Positions 1 to 11,450 of a stretch of DNA of 64,000 nt are shown one piece after another. The stretch is from Eumeta japonica (lineage: Eukaryota > Arthropoda > Insecta > Lepidoptera > Psychidae): contig BGZK01000281.1 of the NCBI GenBank assembly GCA_005406025.1, positions 372,001 to 436,000 of the forward strand, in the 5' to 3' direction. The position numbers and the translations under genes were made by a program. Under the pieces are notes generated by a model, which did not search any database, had not been told where the DNA came from, and worked only from the letters and a program-made list of their open reading frames with translations. Each line of letters starts with the position of its first letter. Position 1 is the first letter of the stretch.

Positions 1-78
1 AAATTCATTCACGTGCTCGCGGGAGATTATAAAATGATATGAATTGTTTAAATTCAAAACATAAATAAATAAAATTGA

Positions 79-509
79 TAAAGTCGGTAAACGGGCGGTT
101 TTACGTGACAACGACTTTGAATGGTAAAATCATTTTAATGTGAATATTCATTCGTATAGTAGGAAGAAGGATGAAATAATAGTAACAATTTAAAACATTT
201 ATTTATACAAAGAATTATATTTAAAACATTAATTTATACAAAGAATCTCGCACTGAATTTCATATTAACAAAATTTTATTTTACCTTTACACATACATAC
301 GTATTTATATACAAATATACATACAATAACTTGCAACATTTGCACTCATTCTCGCGAGCGGCAGACCGATCATAGTTGAGTGGGAGAGACGCAAGGCATT
401 CTGGCGGGCCTCTCTCGTTCGGTGACTCATCGTTACGTTACCGAGCGTTACACTTTTTCATAAGTGACTCCCAGCCGCAACCTAATTTAAGACGTTGTCA
501 CGTCAAAAT
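79..509. mobile_element. Non-autonomous TIR repeat, copy 1
   Basis: About 430 bp that are repeated at 17813-18212 with small indels. Both copies share the left block (taaagtcggt, then acgggcg), the run ending in tagtaggaagaaggatgaa, and the right block (gtgactcatcgttacgtt to cacgtcaaaat). Near the left end is TTTTACGTGACAACG and at the right end CGTTGTCACGTCAAA, which are inverted relative to each other over about 14 bp, as in a MITE-like DNA element. There is no coding capacity. This copy retains about 70 bp (roughly 330-415) that differs in copy 2. The parent transposon is unknown to me. Confidence 0.6.
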
Positions 510-1303
510 CTTATGAAACCTAAAGATAAATACGGATTGGCTTCATTTCTTCGACTTATTCGAATGAAATGTCTATATTCGCAACTGAAAATGACGAATC
601 TTACAGGTTATAAGTACACAGGCTATATTTTATGTGCCGGTATAGTCAATTAAACATATAAAGTTTTATGGAATGCGACTCATCTTTTAGTTATAAACAA
701 TTATATAGAGAAACAGAAAATCAATTCACGAAACGATGAGTACTATCAACATACTAAATTTCATCAAAATCGTTTATACCATTGTCGAGCACTGTGATGA
801 CGTATCGGTGGCTTAACAATCTATGATCTATAAGAAGATAGACCGACAAATGAAAATCTTGCACAGGGTTCAAGGCTACAGGTAGTAGCCTTGATCAGTT
901 AAAGCCCTCAAGTCGTGCTAGGTCAGCGCGAAGGCTTTAATATTCAAGGCTCAAGCGGTGGAATAATTAAAACATGACACAACACACTGCAACTATCGCT
1001 TAGCCTACAGCCTTGGTGATGTAAGCTTGTGGTTTTTATCGAAGCTAAACAAGCTGTTCGTTTTCAGTTGCTTCAGCATCTCTCGTTGCAGTGTCGCCAA
1101 GGCGACAAGTCCGACTGATCTTTGAAGAAAAGGAAACCCTCAATGTTCTCCTTATTTAAATGGTTATACGTATGTCAGTTTTATTGAAGTTAAAACTCTT
1201 GTCATTGCATTGACTGATAATCGAATACCTCGTCAATCCTCTCGAATTAACATTCAATTAGTTGGATGAGAATTTGTAATGGAAGAAGAGATTCGAAGGT
1301 CAG
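510..1303. other. Unassigned, no gene seen
   Basis: No coding signal. It contains a small exact foldback: TCAAGGCTAC at 870-879 and its complement at 885-894 around a 5-nt loop, in a stretch where the motif caaggct recurs. Confidence 0.5.
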
Positions 1304-1389
1304 CAGTGGGTTGCGTGCTGCATGTTTACTGTATGTCGCAGGCAAGCGTCTAATGATGAATTTGCGCGAAACAACACCGTGTACAATAG
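1304..1389 (+). repeat. Dispersed repeat A, copy 1
   Basis: About 86 bp, alignable with 43700-43779. Shared blocks are cagtg.gttgc, tgctgcatgt, gcaagcgt, taat.at.aattt, cgcgaaa and acaatag. A small open frame runs through it, but the second copy does not preserve it, so I treat it as non-coding repeat sequence. The family is not identified. Confidence 0.5.
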
Positions 1390-4300
1390 AAGGCTGTTAT
1401 AAATACTCGATATTATTTTGGTTTAACACAAAGACTTCTAAATCACTAAAGAAAACTTTACGAAGCTTACGAGTGGAACTAAACAGATCAATTCCTCTCG
1501 TATCGCCTTGCTTCATTCGGCACCAATAACCTGCTTTATCGATGACGTCGAGAGTTAATTAGGCACTTAGGTAATCAGCGCCGACAACGACTCGATCAAA
1601 AGCACGAAACCTTCCAAATGACTCAATGCACACCCGCACACGTAGCGTTCAATAACACGTACGATTTAGACATGAACGTAATTCGGTCCGGCCGATTCGC
1701 CGTCAAAGGGTTTACGAGTCTAGCGCGCGCGCCGCACGACGACGGCGCCCCGCTTTGATGTTCACAGCCGAGCCGTGCTGGCGGCAATTTGAGCCAATTC
1801 CACGGAAACTCGATATCTTATAGAAAAAGTTACTTAACCACATTTGAGCCGTAACGCCGGTTTCACACGCGATCCGGAATTCTTTACGGAAATAAAGAGT
1901 CACACCGGCCGAGAGAGAAGATGCGGGTTCTTAGGTGGACAAAATATTGTCTATTGTTGCTGTGAATGACGAAGCAATTTAAATGTAAAAATCATAAAAT
2001 ATCTTGCTAATTTAAAAAAAATGTGCATTAGCCTAATAAAGAGTCGCGTTTGGAACACTACTATAGTTTTATAGTCTATACAAGAGTAGAATTGTCAATC
2101 AATTCTGTCGGCATATTAAGAAAAAACTGGACGGGGGATGTAAACAACATTGTTTATTGTGTAAACTTATGTTATAATACACTGAGGTCTATTCTTCTAT
2201 ATCTTATGCAAGGAAATGTAGCGGTTTTGATGGAGTGGCCAGTGCGTTATCTAATTCGGGAATTATGTGAAATTTAATCGCCGGCCACTGCCAAATTACC
2301 TGATGATTTTTAAACCTTTGTTAAATCAAACTTAATGTTCAAACCATGATAAGATTGCGGAAGGCTGTGGACTGGTAAAATTTACCTATCGAAATTCAGT
2401 TCATTTTGCGGATTTAATTTTTAAATGATTAATAAACCATCAAAGCATTAAATTAAAAATGACAGGACATGTATTAATTCTCATATTGATCAGTCTGTTC
2501 TATGTTCATCATGCACTTATTGTAAAATATCTCTTATGCATGTTTTAATCTAGCCATGATATAGAAAAAAAGAGAAATTGACTATATTCTAAAACCGCGT
2601 GACCAAAGCCGCATGCGCAAGTTAGGCGCACTCACCAAAAACAAAGCTGGTCTCGTATTCAATATTTCGTATTATGTATTTATAGCACAAAAGTTGTTTT
2701 GCCAAAAGCAAAAGGCAGAAGGTCAGCCGAGACGTTTTCGTTGTAGTCTTGCTTTCGTTTGTCGCTTACCACATTTTGATGCGCGTGTGTTATAATATGT
2801 TAAACGTTCCGTATAAGTTTTATGTTTAAACAGTCGCTGCTGTTCGCCGTCTCCTTGTCTTGGCTAACACGCCCACCGCTATAAAGCCTCATTTGTTTTT
2901 CGGCCGTCTCGTGTTGATCTGTTTTTAAAATAAAAAATGCTGCGAAGAAGGGGTATACTTGAATGCTTAGATGTTCTTCGATAGTTTCTATCTGTGATCG
3001 TAAACGAAAATGCAAGTGGACTTGATTTGCCGAAAGAATACATAATAATTTCTAGTTTATAGCCCGGTAACGTAAGAAAATTACATTACGTGTCTACCTT
3101 AAAAGCAGTTTCTTATGTCGTCATATTCCGTCAGGTTCGAAACGTTTATCAAAAGTGGCATTACCTTTTATTTCTGAGCTTTCCGCCGTTCTTAATTGCC
3201 ACTTCTACACGTCGAACCTCTCACACCGGGAGCTCTATTATTTGGAAGAGATTCGAGTGTCTTAGAGATATGAATTTTACTGATACAGTATCGTTTCCTC
3301 ATTTATAGAACTTCAGCTGGAGTGTTGAGCTAACGTAAAATGATATCAGTCTCATATTGAGTCAGTTTTGACATTCTATTTACGATTAAGCTATCAAAAA
3401 GAATATATAATATCAGAATAATATTTAATATAATATGCTTTTTGATGTTTAAAAAGGGTCAAAATCTCAATGTCCACTAATGTTTAATTTGTACTCGGTG
3501 CAGGTAGTTCATTGTTTTGCATTAAATTTTATCAATATGATTCGTTTTGAGTTTGTATTATTTTTTAAAGAATTTTACGAACAGAATAACTCTTTTTAAA
3601 TTAGTTATGGATATAAGTGGCTGGTTTACAGAGTTTCATGCTATACAAAGTCAATATGACATGAAAATGATTTTATGCAACATTATAATTGCCGTTTATA
3701 CGTAATATAATATTCGTATTCATTTGAGTATAATATTGTGTTTAAATACCATAATTGACCAGCTTCACTGTTCAGTAGAGGCCACAGGTTTTGGATTAAA
3801 CTAGGATAAAAATGGATATTGAATCTTAGTTCCACGTTGAGTACTTGTCGAGAATTTCTTATATGTTGTTGAAGATAACCTCATCTTACATGCAGAGTTA
3901 TAATAGATGACTTAGTGTTAAAGTTAGCGACAATTTATGTTCCAATTAGCACGTGAGTTAGAAAAACAGTTAGCGGTGCCTCAAGTAGGTGTCTCCTCGC
4001 AGGCGGCCGTGGTACCTATTGGACTACCAGTGACTTTTTTAGTTTCCAGTTTCCATATATAGTCATAGATGGTTATTTTTGTCATTCAACAGTCGTTGAT
4101 GGAAAATTATGAAATGGTGAGAGGATTTCAAAGACCATCCCTACTAATTTTTTACGATACCCATTGACGAGAATTACCAGAACGAAATGTTAAGCCAAGG
4201 ACGAATTACATTTTTTTTATTTTAATATAAAAATACTTATTGTTTTTAGTTATGAAAAAAAAAATCGTAAGTGTTGTTCGAGTAACAAATAATTGAATAC

Positions 4301-5764
4301 ATAATTCTCAATAAGCACTAATCTGAGATAAAAAAAACGAAGTAATATATTAGTAATATAATATTTTATTGGAAGAAAGAAACATACTAATAAAATGAAC
4401 TTTTATTGCAAAAAGTATAGAAATAATAGAAGCGAGAAAATTTATTTTTAGTGAACGCGATACATCTCTCTGGAACGCCCACGTTAGACTATCTCGAGAC
4501 AATTGTTAGTGAAAAAGGGGCGTACAAGTAATCTCCATTCTTCGCCGTGCGAACTGTTATATTTGCCGGTCGTCTCTGTTGCTTCGTGAGTCTCGCTATT
4601 ACATTGTTTCTTGGATACCAGTACTACGGGCTCTGTTTTTGTAACGGGACTATTGAACACCCGTAAACAGTTGCTGCGTAATTACCCAAGGAATACCTCG
4701 GTATACAGTCAACTGTACACAGTATATTGTATTAATCCAGCATCGCTTATACAATGAAAATTCTCATATCTTTATTTCTTTTTACGGTTTCATCAAGAGG
4801 TGATGTCTATTACGTTCTTGTCGTTGGAAGGAGATGTGTAATTTGTCGGACTTAATAGAAATACAATTCACATTGGTCACAAAAAAACATTTTTAGTTTA
4901 AAATATTTAGACCCACTGTCATTCTTCGCGTTTATCTATAACTGACATAAATAAAATAGAAGGCATGAAAAAGAATTGCTTTGAATTATATCAGTTTTGA
5001 AGTAACTTAAAGATTGTGTTTTGTCAATGTTCGTATAAATCTTCAGTCTAAAAATAAATCTATTTACGTTTTGTTTTCTTTTGGAACACTTCAAATATAA
5101 CAGTAGCAAATTGATAATATAAAATTTTAACGCTAATCCTATAGACTAATAGGCAAGAGATAAAAACTGAAATTCAAGGTAAACTCCTGTAGACCCTGTC
5201 AGGGCAGTCTTTTTAAAAAAATTAAATTTTAAAAAATAAAATAGGTACACCTTTTACTGCAACAGACAGGCCATATATTGAGTAATTTTTGTTTCAAAGC
5301 ACGACGATCAGTGAATTTATCTGTTCATTTGCTGCTCGATCCCGTAATAAACACATTCTCGTAAAAATAATCATTATTATCAGTAGTGGGTAATGTTTTT
5401 AGATCTTATTCGGGATACTTTAATAAAAAACGATATTTTGCAAATATTTTTCCTATATACTATCCCTTTGTATGTCATCTGGGACTAGTGAAGAACGCCG
5501 TCATTGACGCCGTGACAACGTCCGGGACCCACTACTTGACGTACTGTCTAAGGGTTCTAATAAAGCACACTCAATTGCGGGGTTCCGTCTTGAGAGTGGA
5601 AAGAGCGAGACAGTTATAGTGTCTCGCTATGGAAAATAATGTATGTCTCGCTCGCACGTCATTTCTTGAGATGGCGCATCAATCGAGTGACGTTCATTAA
5701 TACGACCGTTAAGGCACTGAACATGTGGTTAAATTTGAGTCAAGTTAAAAACTCATTTGTCAAT
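1390..5764. other. Long unassigned stretch
   Basis: No gene or recognisable element. Short open frames here lack similarity to anything I know. There is a CpG-rich patch at about 1715-1790 in an otherwise AT-rich setting, another mildly GC-elevated stretch at about 4480-4700, and a 9-bp inverted repeat agcgagaca/tgtctcgct at about 5604-5628. Confidence 0.4.
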
Positions 5765-5836
5765 TTGCTCGCCGTTGGAATCGAGCCGGATACCTTCTGC
5801 TCTGAAGACGATGCTATAACCACTGAGCTATGCAGT
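5765..5836 (-). repeat. tRNA-like SINE head (decayed)
   Basis: Read on the minus strand, an A-box-like TAGCTCAGTGGTTA is followed about 30 nt later by a B-box-like GGCTCGATTCC, the internal pol III promoter spacing of a tRNA or tRNA-derived SINE. The D arm GCTC...GAGC-like pairing is partly kept, but the T stem and acceptor stem do not pair, so this is not a functional tRNA. Its 5' side runs directly into the exact foldback at 5829-5869. It is most likely a SINE head or tRNA pseudogene. Confidence 0.5.
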
Positions 5837-5869
5837 AAAGCGAGCTACCGTCGCTCGCTTTACTGCATA
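5829..5869. repeat. Perfect 17-bp inverted repeat
   Basis: Arms 5829-5845 and 5853-5869 are exact complements (core GCAGTAAAGCGAGC) around a 7-nt loop. The inner edge of the tRNA-like sequence is copied back in inverted orientation, so the second arm is a partial duplicate of the tRNA-like start. No transposase or TIR partner is seen. Confidence 0.75.
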
Positions 5870-6208
5870 TTTATTGCTTTAAGTTAGTATTTAAACACTT
5901 TTTTTTGTAAAGAAATATGAAACCGTTTTGAAATTATGCTACAATAATATCTTTAATTATTTATACTAGCAAAATCTAGTATTAAAATTGAAAGGAGTCA
6001 GTGTAAAAGCGTCGTCCAACAAATGGTCTGTGTGCTGTTCCAACCAGTCTGTGTTCATATCTTGACATATCGGAAAGACAATTTGCTGTCGAACGGATAT
6101 CGGAATATCTGAACGGTCTGTATAATAAGGAGCAGTTTATAATCACCGACGCCTAATCACTCTTGCTCGCCGTCTTAATTATAAGAAATCGTTTCCTAAA
6201 AAAAGACA

Positions 6209-6560
6209 TCAACGCGTTTTGTGCTCAAGAGCGACAACGAAACGGCGCCACGGCTTCCTGCCGCAGAGCGGGCTAACTGTACCACGCGGCCGCTCGCCGT
6301 GACATGACAAATCGAGAGTGTCCAAGCGGCGGCTGCCTTGTGATAGACCGACGTGCATAACAGTATTACACTTCGGTGAGTTTGGTTTTTTGGGCGCATC
6401 GGTGTCATCGCTGGGCAGAAATTGTTTTGTTAGAGCTTGGAGCGGCGGAGCCGTACCGTGGTCGACTTGGCTGAAGAACGAAATCGGGTCCGGCTCGACG
6501 CTGAGATACCAGATTCTCACAGAAGTGGAGTGACAGCTTCCACCGTTTATTTCGTTCGGT
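6209..6560. other. GC-elevated patch with open frames on both strands
   Basis: A 350-bp island with many CpGs is open on the minus strand for 130 codons (6209-6601) and on the plus strand for 71 (6318-6533). I recognise no domain in either translation. Open frames on both strands are expected where GC is high and stops are rare. A donor-like CGGTGAGT lies at about 6373. It could be a non-coding first exon, a promoter-type CpG patch or an old repeat; coding function is unsupported. Confidence 0.25.
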
Positions 6561-6642
6561 GAGTGAGAGTTACGGTAGCTCACTCCTATCTCCGTTGCCA
6601 CACTCTCTATATGTCAAACCCCTTCTTTCATCAAATATCTCA

Positions 6643-6750
6643 CTCCTACCTAAGAGGCCGACGACGCACCGGTCACACTTTCGAGATTGCGAGGGTCCAT
6701 GGGCAACGATGACCACCAACTCGTTAGTGGCTCACAAGCTTGATTTACAT
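6643..6750 (+). repeat. Degraded LINE/SINE tail fragment
   Basis: The words gaggccgacgacgcac and gcaacgatgaccac resemble, from memory, the tail of a very common moth and butterfly retroelement that ends in 'gatgaccacttaccatcagg'. Here the match fades after about 100 bp. No open frame is kept. Confidence 0.35.
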
Positions 6751-7776
6751 CTCGAAAACGCTATAAAAAATGTTACATGGAACACGTATCGAGGTGTCCA
6801 TCAATTACCTGAGGCGTTTCAGGAGGGGCGACCGAACCGAATCTCAGGCGGGGGAGCGGTCTTGGCAAACATCACGCACTTTTTCCGCAAGAATCAGTAT
6901 ACAATTGCGAGAAAAATGAGCAAAATTAAATAAAACATGTTTTTTCAGTATAATGTGGCTAAATCATACACAATGATATTCAATGAGCTACTGAGAATCT
7001 GTGTGCAAGCGACAGTGGCTTAGAGAGGCTAAACTTGTAAGGAGGAGAGAGTTTTTACTGAAAATCGCAGGGACTCGTTGATTGCACTAGTCACTCCGGC
7101 GACCATAGATGAGTCCCCATGGACTAAATTAGAATGAAAATTCTTTTACAAATTTTGGTGATTCGTATTTAAATATTTTACTCTTCAATTTTCCCTTCGA
7201 TTTGTTAGTCGCAAATACTAGTCTAAATAAATCGGATAATAATAGTTGATCAAATTCTGGTTTTTTTTTTTAATAAATTCAATGCAATGAAGCACAGATT
7301 AATGTATTTACACTAAAACATGGTTTTTAATAATTCTCACGTGTGACCAAGAGGGGGTGAGTATCGCACCAAATCTCATGACATCTCACCGAGGGGTCGG
7401 GAAGTCACAAAATTGCCAAACCCACCTCACGTAATTAATGGACGCCCCCAATGGAGAATAATTGCGCACCGAAAATTTGTATTATCAGGTTTCGTTTTGA
7501 TATGGCAAATTAATTTATTTATAGTCAATTATTTCATTATATGACAATTAGTTTGAATAACAATTATTGTGTTAATTTTGCACAAAAACTCAATATAGTC
7601 ATGAAAATAATGAATAGTATGAAATAAAGCTAATACAAAAGAATGTGTTAAAAATATACAGTGTCCCTATCTTTTTTGTGTGTATGTATGAAATAGACAT
7701 ATAATGATTGATAGAAAATATGGCATTAGCAAAAAAAAAAAAAAGAATTGTAACGTATTGGAGTTGATTCCTGCCG
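6751..7776. other. Unassigned, no gene seen
   Basis: No coding signal. Around 7330-7450 there is a short GC-richer stretch (ctcacgtgtgaccaagaggg to cgtaattaatggac) that looks like part of an old interspersed repeat, unassigned. Confidence 0.4.
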
Positions 7777-7777
7777 A

Positions 7778-7879
7778 ATTCTTGAAATTGAAGCTTTCTT
7801 CAATTTCAAGAATTGAAATTGAAGCCCTATACATTACATGTAATACTTCGCTTTCGAAGTATTACATGTAATGTATAGG
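7778..7879. repeat. Two consecutive foldback palindromes
   Basis: First foldback: AATTCTTGAAATTGAAG at about 7778-7794 with its complement starting about 4 nt later, and the same arm then repeated in direct orientation (aattgaaattgaag). Second foldback: exact 25-bp arms at 7826-7850 and 7855-7879 (CCTATACATTACATG...) around the 4-nt loop cttt. Both loops carry the same short ctt/cttt sequence. The pattern looks like snap-back templated synthesis rather than a gene or a TIR element. Confidence 0.75.
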
Positions 7880-8391
7880 AGCCTGCTGGCGTTAGACTAT
7901 TTTCATGCTTCTCTTTGCTTAATCTTTGTGATCAATTTCAGACTTCAATGTCTCGCTTATTTAATATAGATGAAATATCAATTGTACCTTGGTCTTATAT
8001 TAGTTTTGCTTACTTAATTAAAAATTATAAAGTAAAACTAATTTAATAGTAGATAGTAATGTAATTAAAAATTTTCTGTCATTTTGTTAAAATGTTGTTT
8101 TACTGCATACAATAATGATTTCAAAGCTGTGTACGCAACTTGTTATAAAAACTCTTTTTTTTATTTCTACACAAACATTTCGAAAACAAAAGAACAAAAC
8201 AAAAAAACAATTAAAGTTTGTAGAAGCATTGGCGTTATAAGAACCAAATGTGCCTCTTCTCTTATACAAACATTGCAAATGAGTAAGGCGTTAAGAAAGC
8301 ATGTCTCTCTTCCCCGTCTTGTTGTAAAGCCCGTGCGTAGTAGTTTCATTACCATCGAGGAATAGTATTATTATAAGATTAAATATATATG

Positions 8392-8450
8392 AAAATTGTC
8401 TAATTTCCTAAATTTAGACAATTTTACATATATATTTATATATGTAAAAT
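8392..8450. repeat. Two adjacent cruciform-type hairpins
   Basis: 12-bp exact arms AAAATTGTCTAA (8392-8403) and complement (8414-8425), followed at once by 14-bp exact arms 8421-8434 and 8437-8450 (ATTTTACATATATA) with a 2-nt loop. AT-rich, with no coding role seen. Confidence 0.6.
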
Positions 8451-9397
8451 ATAGCTGTAAGCCTAGTAATCAATAAAATGGCTTAGAAAGCTCTCATAAC
8501 TTAGATTAAGCATTTTTAAGATTTATCAAGATATTTATGTAGATTTTGTTGCGTAGTAGCTATTTATTTGTTCAATTACGGTGTAGAGATATTTGGTAAT
8601 TTCAGCTTAAGAGCTAGAGTTATTAAATAAACACACTTCACACAGGAATAACTAGCATCATGAGTAAACAAGTATGTACCAATTGCACAGAAAAATTTAC
8701 GTCTTGACATACGAGATAACTGAAAATTCTTATCTGCACTTATACAGTTTCAACAAATTTTGTTATTACAATATGTAATATTTGCATAATTAAATGCTAA
8801 AATGAGCTTTATTTGGTATATTTAATATGGTACACGGGTTTAATTTTTTCAATATAAATACATGTTCCAATAATTATTCTATGACTGCAATATATTTTCA
8901 AATAAAGCGCAAAAAGCAAACAGAGTTTTCAAGGTCAGAATTATTATTATTTTTTATATTTAAGAAGAACCATTTTAATATACGTCACAGTCGAAGATCA
9001 AAAGACATTTGTATTAAAAAAGAAATTTTATCTTTCTCACAGACATATTATGCAAAAATTTAAACCGAAATTAATTTAATTTCGAATTGAAAAAAAATAA
9101 TTGTCACGTGCACCAAGGGTTTCTGTAATATTAAATACAATTGATATAAAGAAAGATGATTTATATAAATTTTTATATTAAATATTAATAGGGCAAGAGT
9201 TGTTGCTATAAATATTTATGTGCATTAGATAGTTATTAAATTCGACATTCTGCGAAAAAACTTCGTGGAGGCGTAGATGCATAGCTTTGCTTATTGTTTG
9301 CACTCGCACACTCATAAAGCTCGTTTTACATATGGTACTAAAATAAATCTTGTGTAGAAACAAACTATTCAAAAGTACATTAAAAATTAAAAAAAAA
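8451..9397. other. AT-rich, no gene seen
   Basis: Only short AT-rich open frames with asparagine, lysine and phenylalanine-rich translations. No motif recognised. Confidence 0.4.
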
Positions 9398-9600
9398 GTG
9401 TATCAGCTCTGACGCACGAATGGAGTTTACTGCTTTAAGATGATATCGTACATATAGATTAGTATAATGGTAAATGAAAGTATCTATTATATTATTCAAC
9501 GCATAATACACAATTTATTCATTTATTTATGTTAATAGTAAAACAATTAATTCGTCATTTAAGAAAATATTGAAAATGATTATGTTATACAATAAAATTT

Positions 9601-10030
9601 TTAGTAAGATTGATTTTCTCTATCATTGACGTTATCTTGCGTAATGTTTATCACAGGAACAATAGCGGTATCATTAAACACTGAAACAATTGGTTTATGG
9701 TAACTAAAATATGATACATGAATGTCGGAAGATACATGTGTGATAAATCGTTGAAAACATTGCATCAATAGTTGTACCATATCTAGTTGTCCCTAGTGTT
9801 TTGTCAGAAATTAAATCTAAGTTCAGTTCATCTTTCAGAAATTGTACTAAACGGAAACCATCTTCTTTATTAAAATCAATATTAAAATCTCCACCAAGTA
9901 TAAGTGGAAGTTTATGGTAACGTTTCTTCAATAGTTTTGAACCCCCTTCTGTATACACTAACAATGATTCGTGGAGAAAATCTATTATATTTGTCACATT
10001 CTGATTGATTGAAATGTAAACAGTAACCAT
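9601..10030 (-). pseudogene. Endonuclease/exonuclease/phosphatase domain fragment
   Basis: The minus-strand translation reads from MVTVYISINQNV through LILGGDFNIDFN to RYGTTIDAMF. This is the C-terminal half of an EEP (AP-endonuclease-like) fold with its GDFN motif. After YHTCIF the frame shifts by one nucleotide and resumes as SDIHVSYFSYHKPIVS, containing the conserved histidine, then runs to a stop at 9601-9603. The N-terminal half is missing. The start at 10030 is only the first Met after an acceptor-like ttatttcag. EEP domains with this ending occur in Helentron-type helicase polyproteins, where they are thought to nick DNA. The frameshift and truncation make it inactive. Confidence 0.65.
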
Positions 10031-10062
10031 GACGATTTATTTATTTCAGTAACCATGACGAT
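10021..10062. repeat. 26-bp tandem duplication
   Basis: cagtaaccatgacgat occurs at 10021-10036 and again at 10047-10062, separated by ttatttattt. It lies at the 5' edge of the endonuclease fragment, so the Met codon is duplicated. Confidence 0.75.
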
Positions 10063-10157
10063 AGCGTAACGTCATTTATCTAACACTTGATTTTACTCTC
10101 ATAAAATTCCATACCCTGGGCCTAAATATGAAATCGATTCTTAAGGAGAAAACTCCA

Positions 10158-11289
10158 AAAATAGTTAACGCTCTGAATGTATTAAAAAAATGTGTTGTTT
10201 TTAATAAATTCTATAGACAATCTGTTGGGGATTCATCCATGTATTTTACATGTAGATTTTGCTGTAACTATCAAAATATTACTTCACCTTTTTAATGCAC
10301 TTCTCAACAGTTATTATTGATTAATTATTGTTATAATTTATTGTATTCTTTTTATACGTATTTCATACCGTCGGTCTTATAATAATTGCTAAGCTCTAAT
10401 TTGTAAATTTCCGCAAACATGTATGCAAAGTTTTATATTTGTAATTATCAAATATACGTAAGAATGAACGATCCTAGATATTAAATCAAATCGTGGCTGA
10501 ATTATTTGTTGTTGTTCAAATCTAACGCGTAACAAAGTTGATGCCCTAACTCACTAAATGAAATTTCTTACGAGTACTTTGCTATGGCACTGACTCGTGG
10601 TTTAATCGTGTTGTTACTATTTAAACTGACGATTTAGGGTTGGGGTCTACATTATTATTGAACAAATGCTTTCGTTTCTGGCTGGAAAATGAAGTCAAGT
10701 TCATTAGAGTATTATATTCTTCACGAATACATATTTTTGTATACAAATTTACATTTTCGTCAAACATAAGGAAGAAAGTAAAATTAAAAAATATGGCACG
10801 ACACCTACGCAAAGGAAACAAGCTAGTTGAATATTAGGAAAAACTCGTAACAATAAACGAAGAGAATATCAATACGAGTTATATTTCAACTTATGTATGT
10901 AATTTTCTGTACACTTAGAGGTCAAACATTTTAAATAAAGTCTCTTCAATGTGATAAAGCGATAATGGCTGCTTTTTGGATGGGTGTGAAATTATACATT
11001 TAAATGCTTTTATGAAAACGTCTTTGAAAAGACGGCTAGTGGCATTCACGAAAGTGTGTCGATGCCTTTATGCTTTTCCAGTTATTCCGTAAACAAACGC
11101 GCCGCGTCGTCCGCGCAAGCAAATTTTGCATACACTCACCGTCTCGTGGGCGTCGACTCGGCAATAAGAGTCGGGTTCCGTTGGCCGGGGGCTTGAGCCT
11201 CCTCTTCGCGTACAACGAAACTTTATTTCCGTTCGAACACTTATAAGTTTTGTTATGTGTCAAGTCGTCGATGTTTAGCACGTGCTATC
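10158..11289. other. Unassigned, no gene seen
   Basis: AT-rich DNA. The open frames at 10621-10837 overlap on opposite strands and carry no recognisable motif. GC content rises from about 11090 toward the CpG patch that follows. Confidence 0.4.
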
Positions 11290-11450
11290 TTGACGTACCG
11301 CAGGCGGGTGAAAGAGTAGGCGCGGGCGCAAGTTCGAAATTTAAATTGCGGGTCACGGCGCTGGCGCGCACTTCGCGGAACGTGCGACCGGCGCGCGCGC
11401 CTCTCGAGCTGTGGCAGGACGCGGCGGCGACGACCCCGTGACGGACGGAC
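11290..11450. other. CpG-rich patch
   Basis: About 160 bp with dense CG dinucleotides (for example gcgggcgcaagttcg, ggcgcgcgcgcc), open on the plus strand for 63 codons without recognisable similarity. In an AT-rich, weakly methylated insect genome such a patch could be a promoter-type region or a conserved non-coding core. There is no TATA box or initiator that I could defend. Confidence 0.3.

Larger units (their letters stand above)
9398..10157 (-). mobile_element. Helentron-like element remnant, copy 1
   Basis: The left boundary block (9398-9438: cagctctgacgcacgaatgg, then agtttact..tttaag) and the right boundary block (10065-10157: cgtaacgtc ... cataccctgggc ... cgattcttaaggag, then actccaa) both recur, in the same order and orientation, around a second element at 19343-20404. 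Each end contains a cttaaggag/actcc foldback, ggagtttactcc in its cleaner form. Between the ends lies an endonuclease-domain pseudogene of the kind carried by Helentron rolling-circle elements. No Rep or helicase remains, so this is an internally deleted relic. The Helentron assignment rests on family memory of that domain. Confidence 0.5.

Noticed and set aside
5765..5836. Functional tRNA gene on the minus strand
   Set aside because: A and B boxes are present, but the T stem and acceptor stem do not pair.
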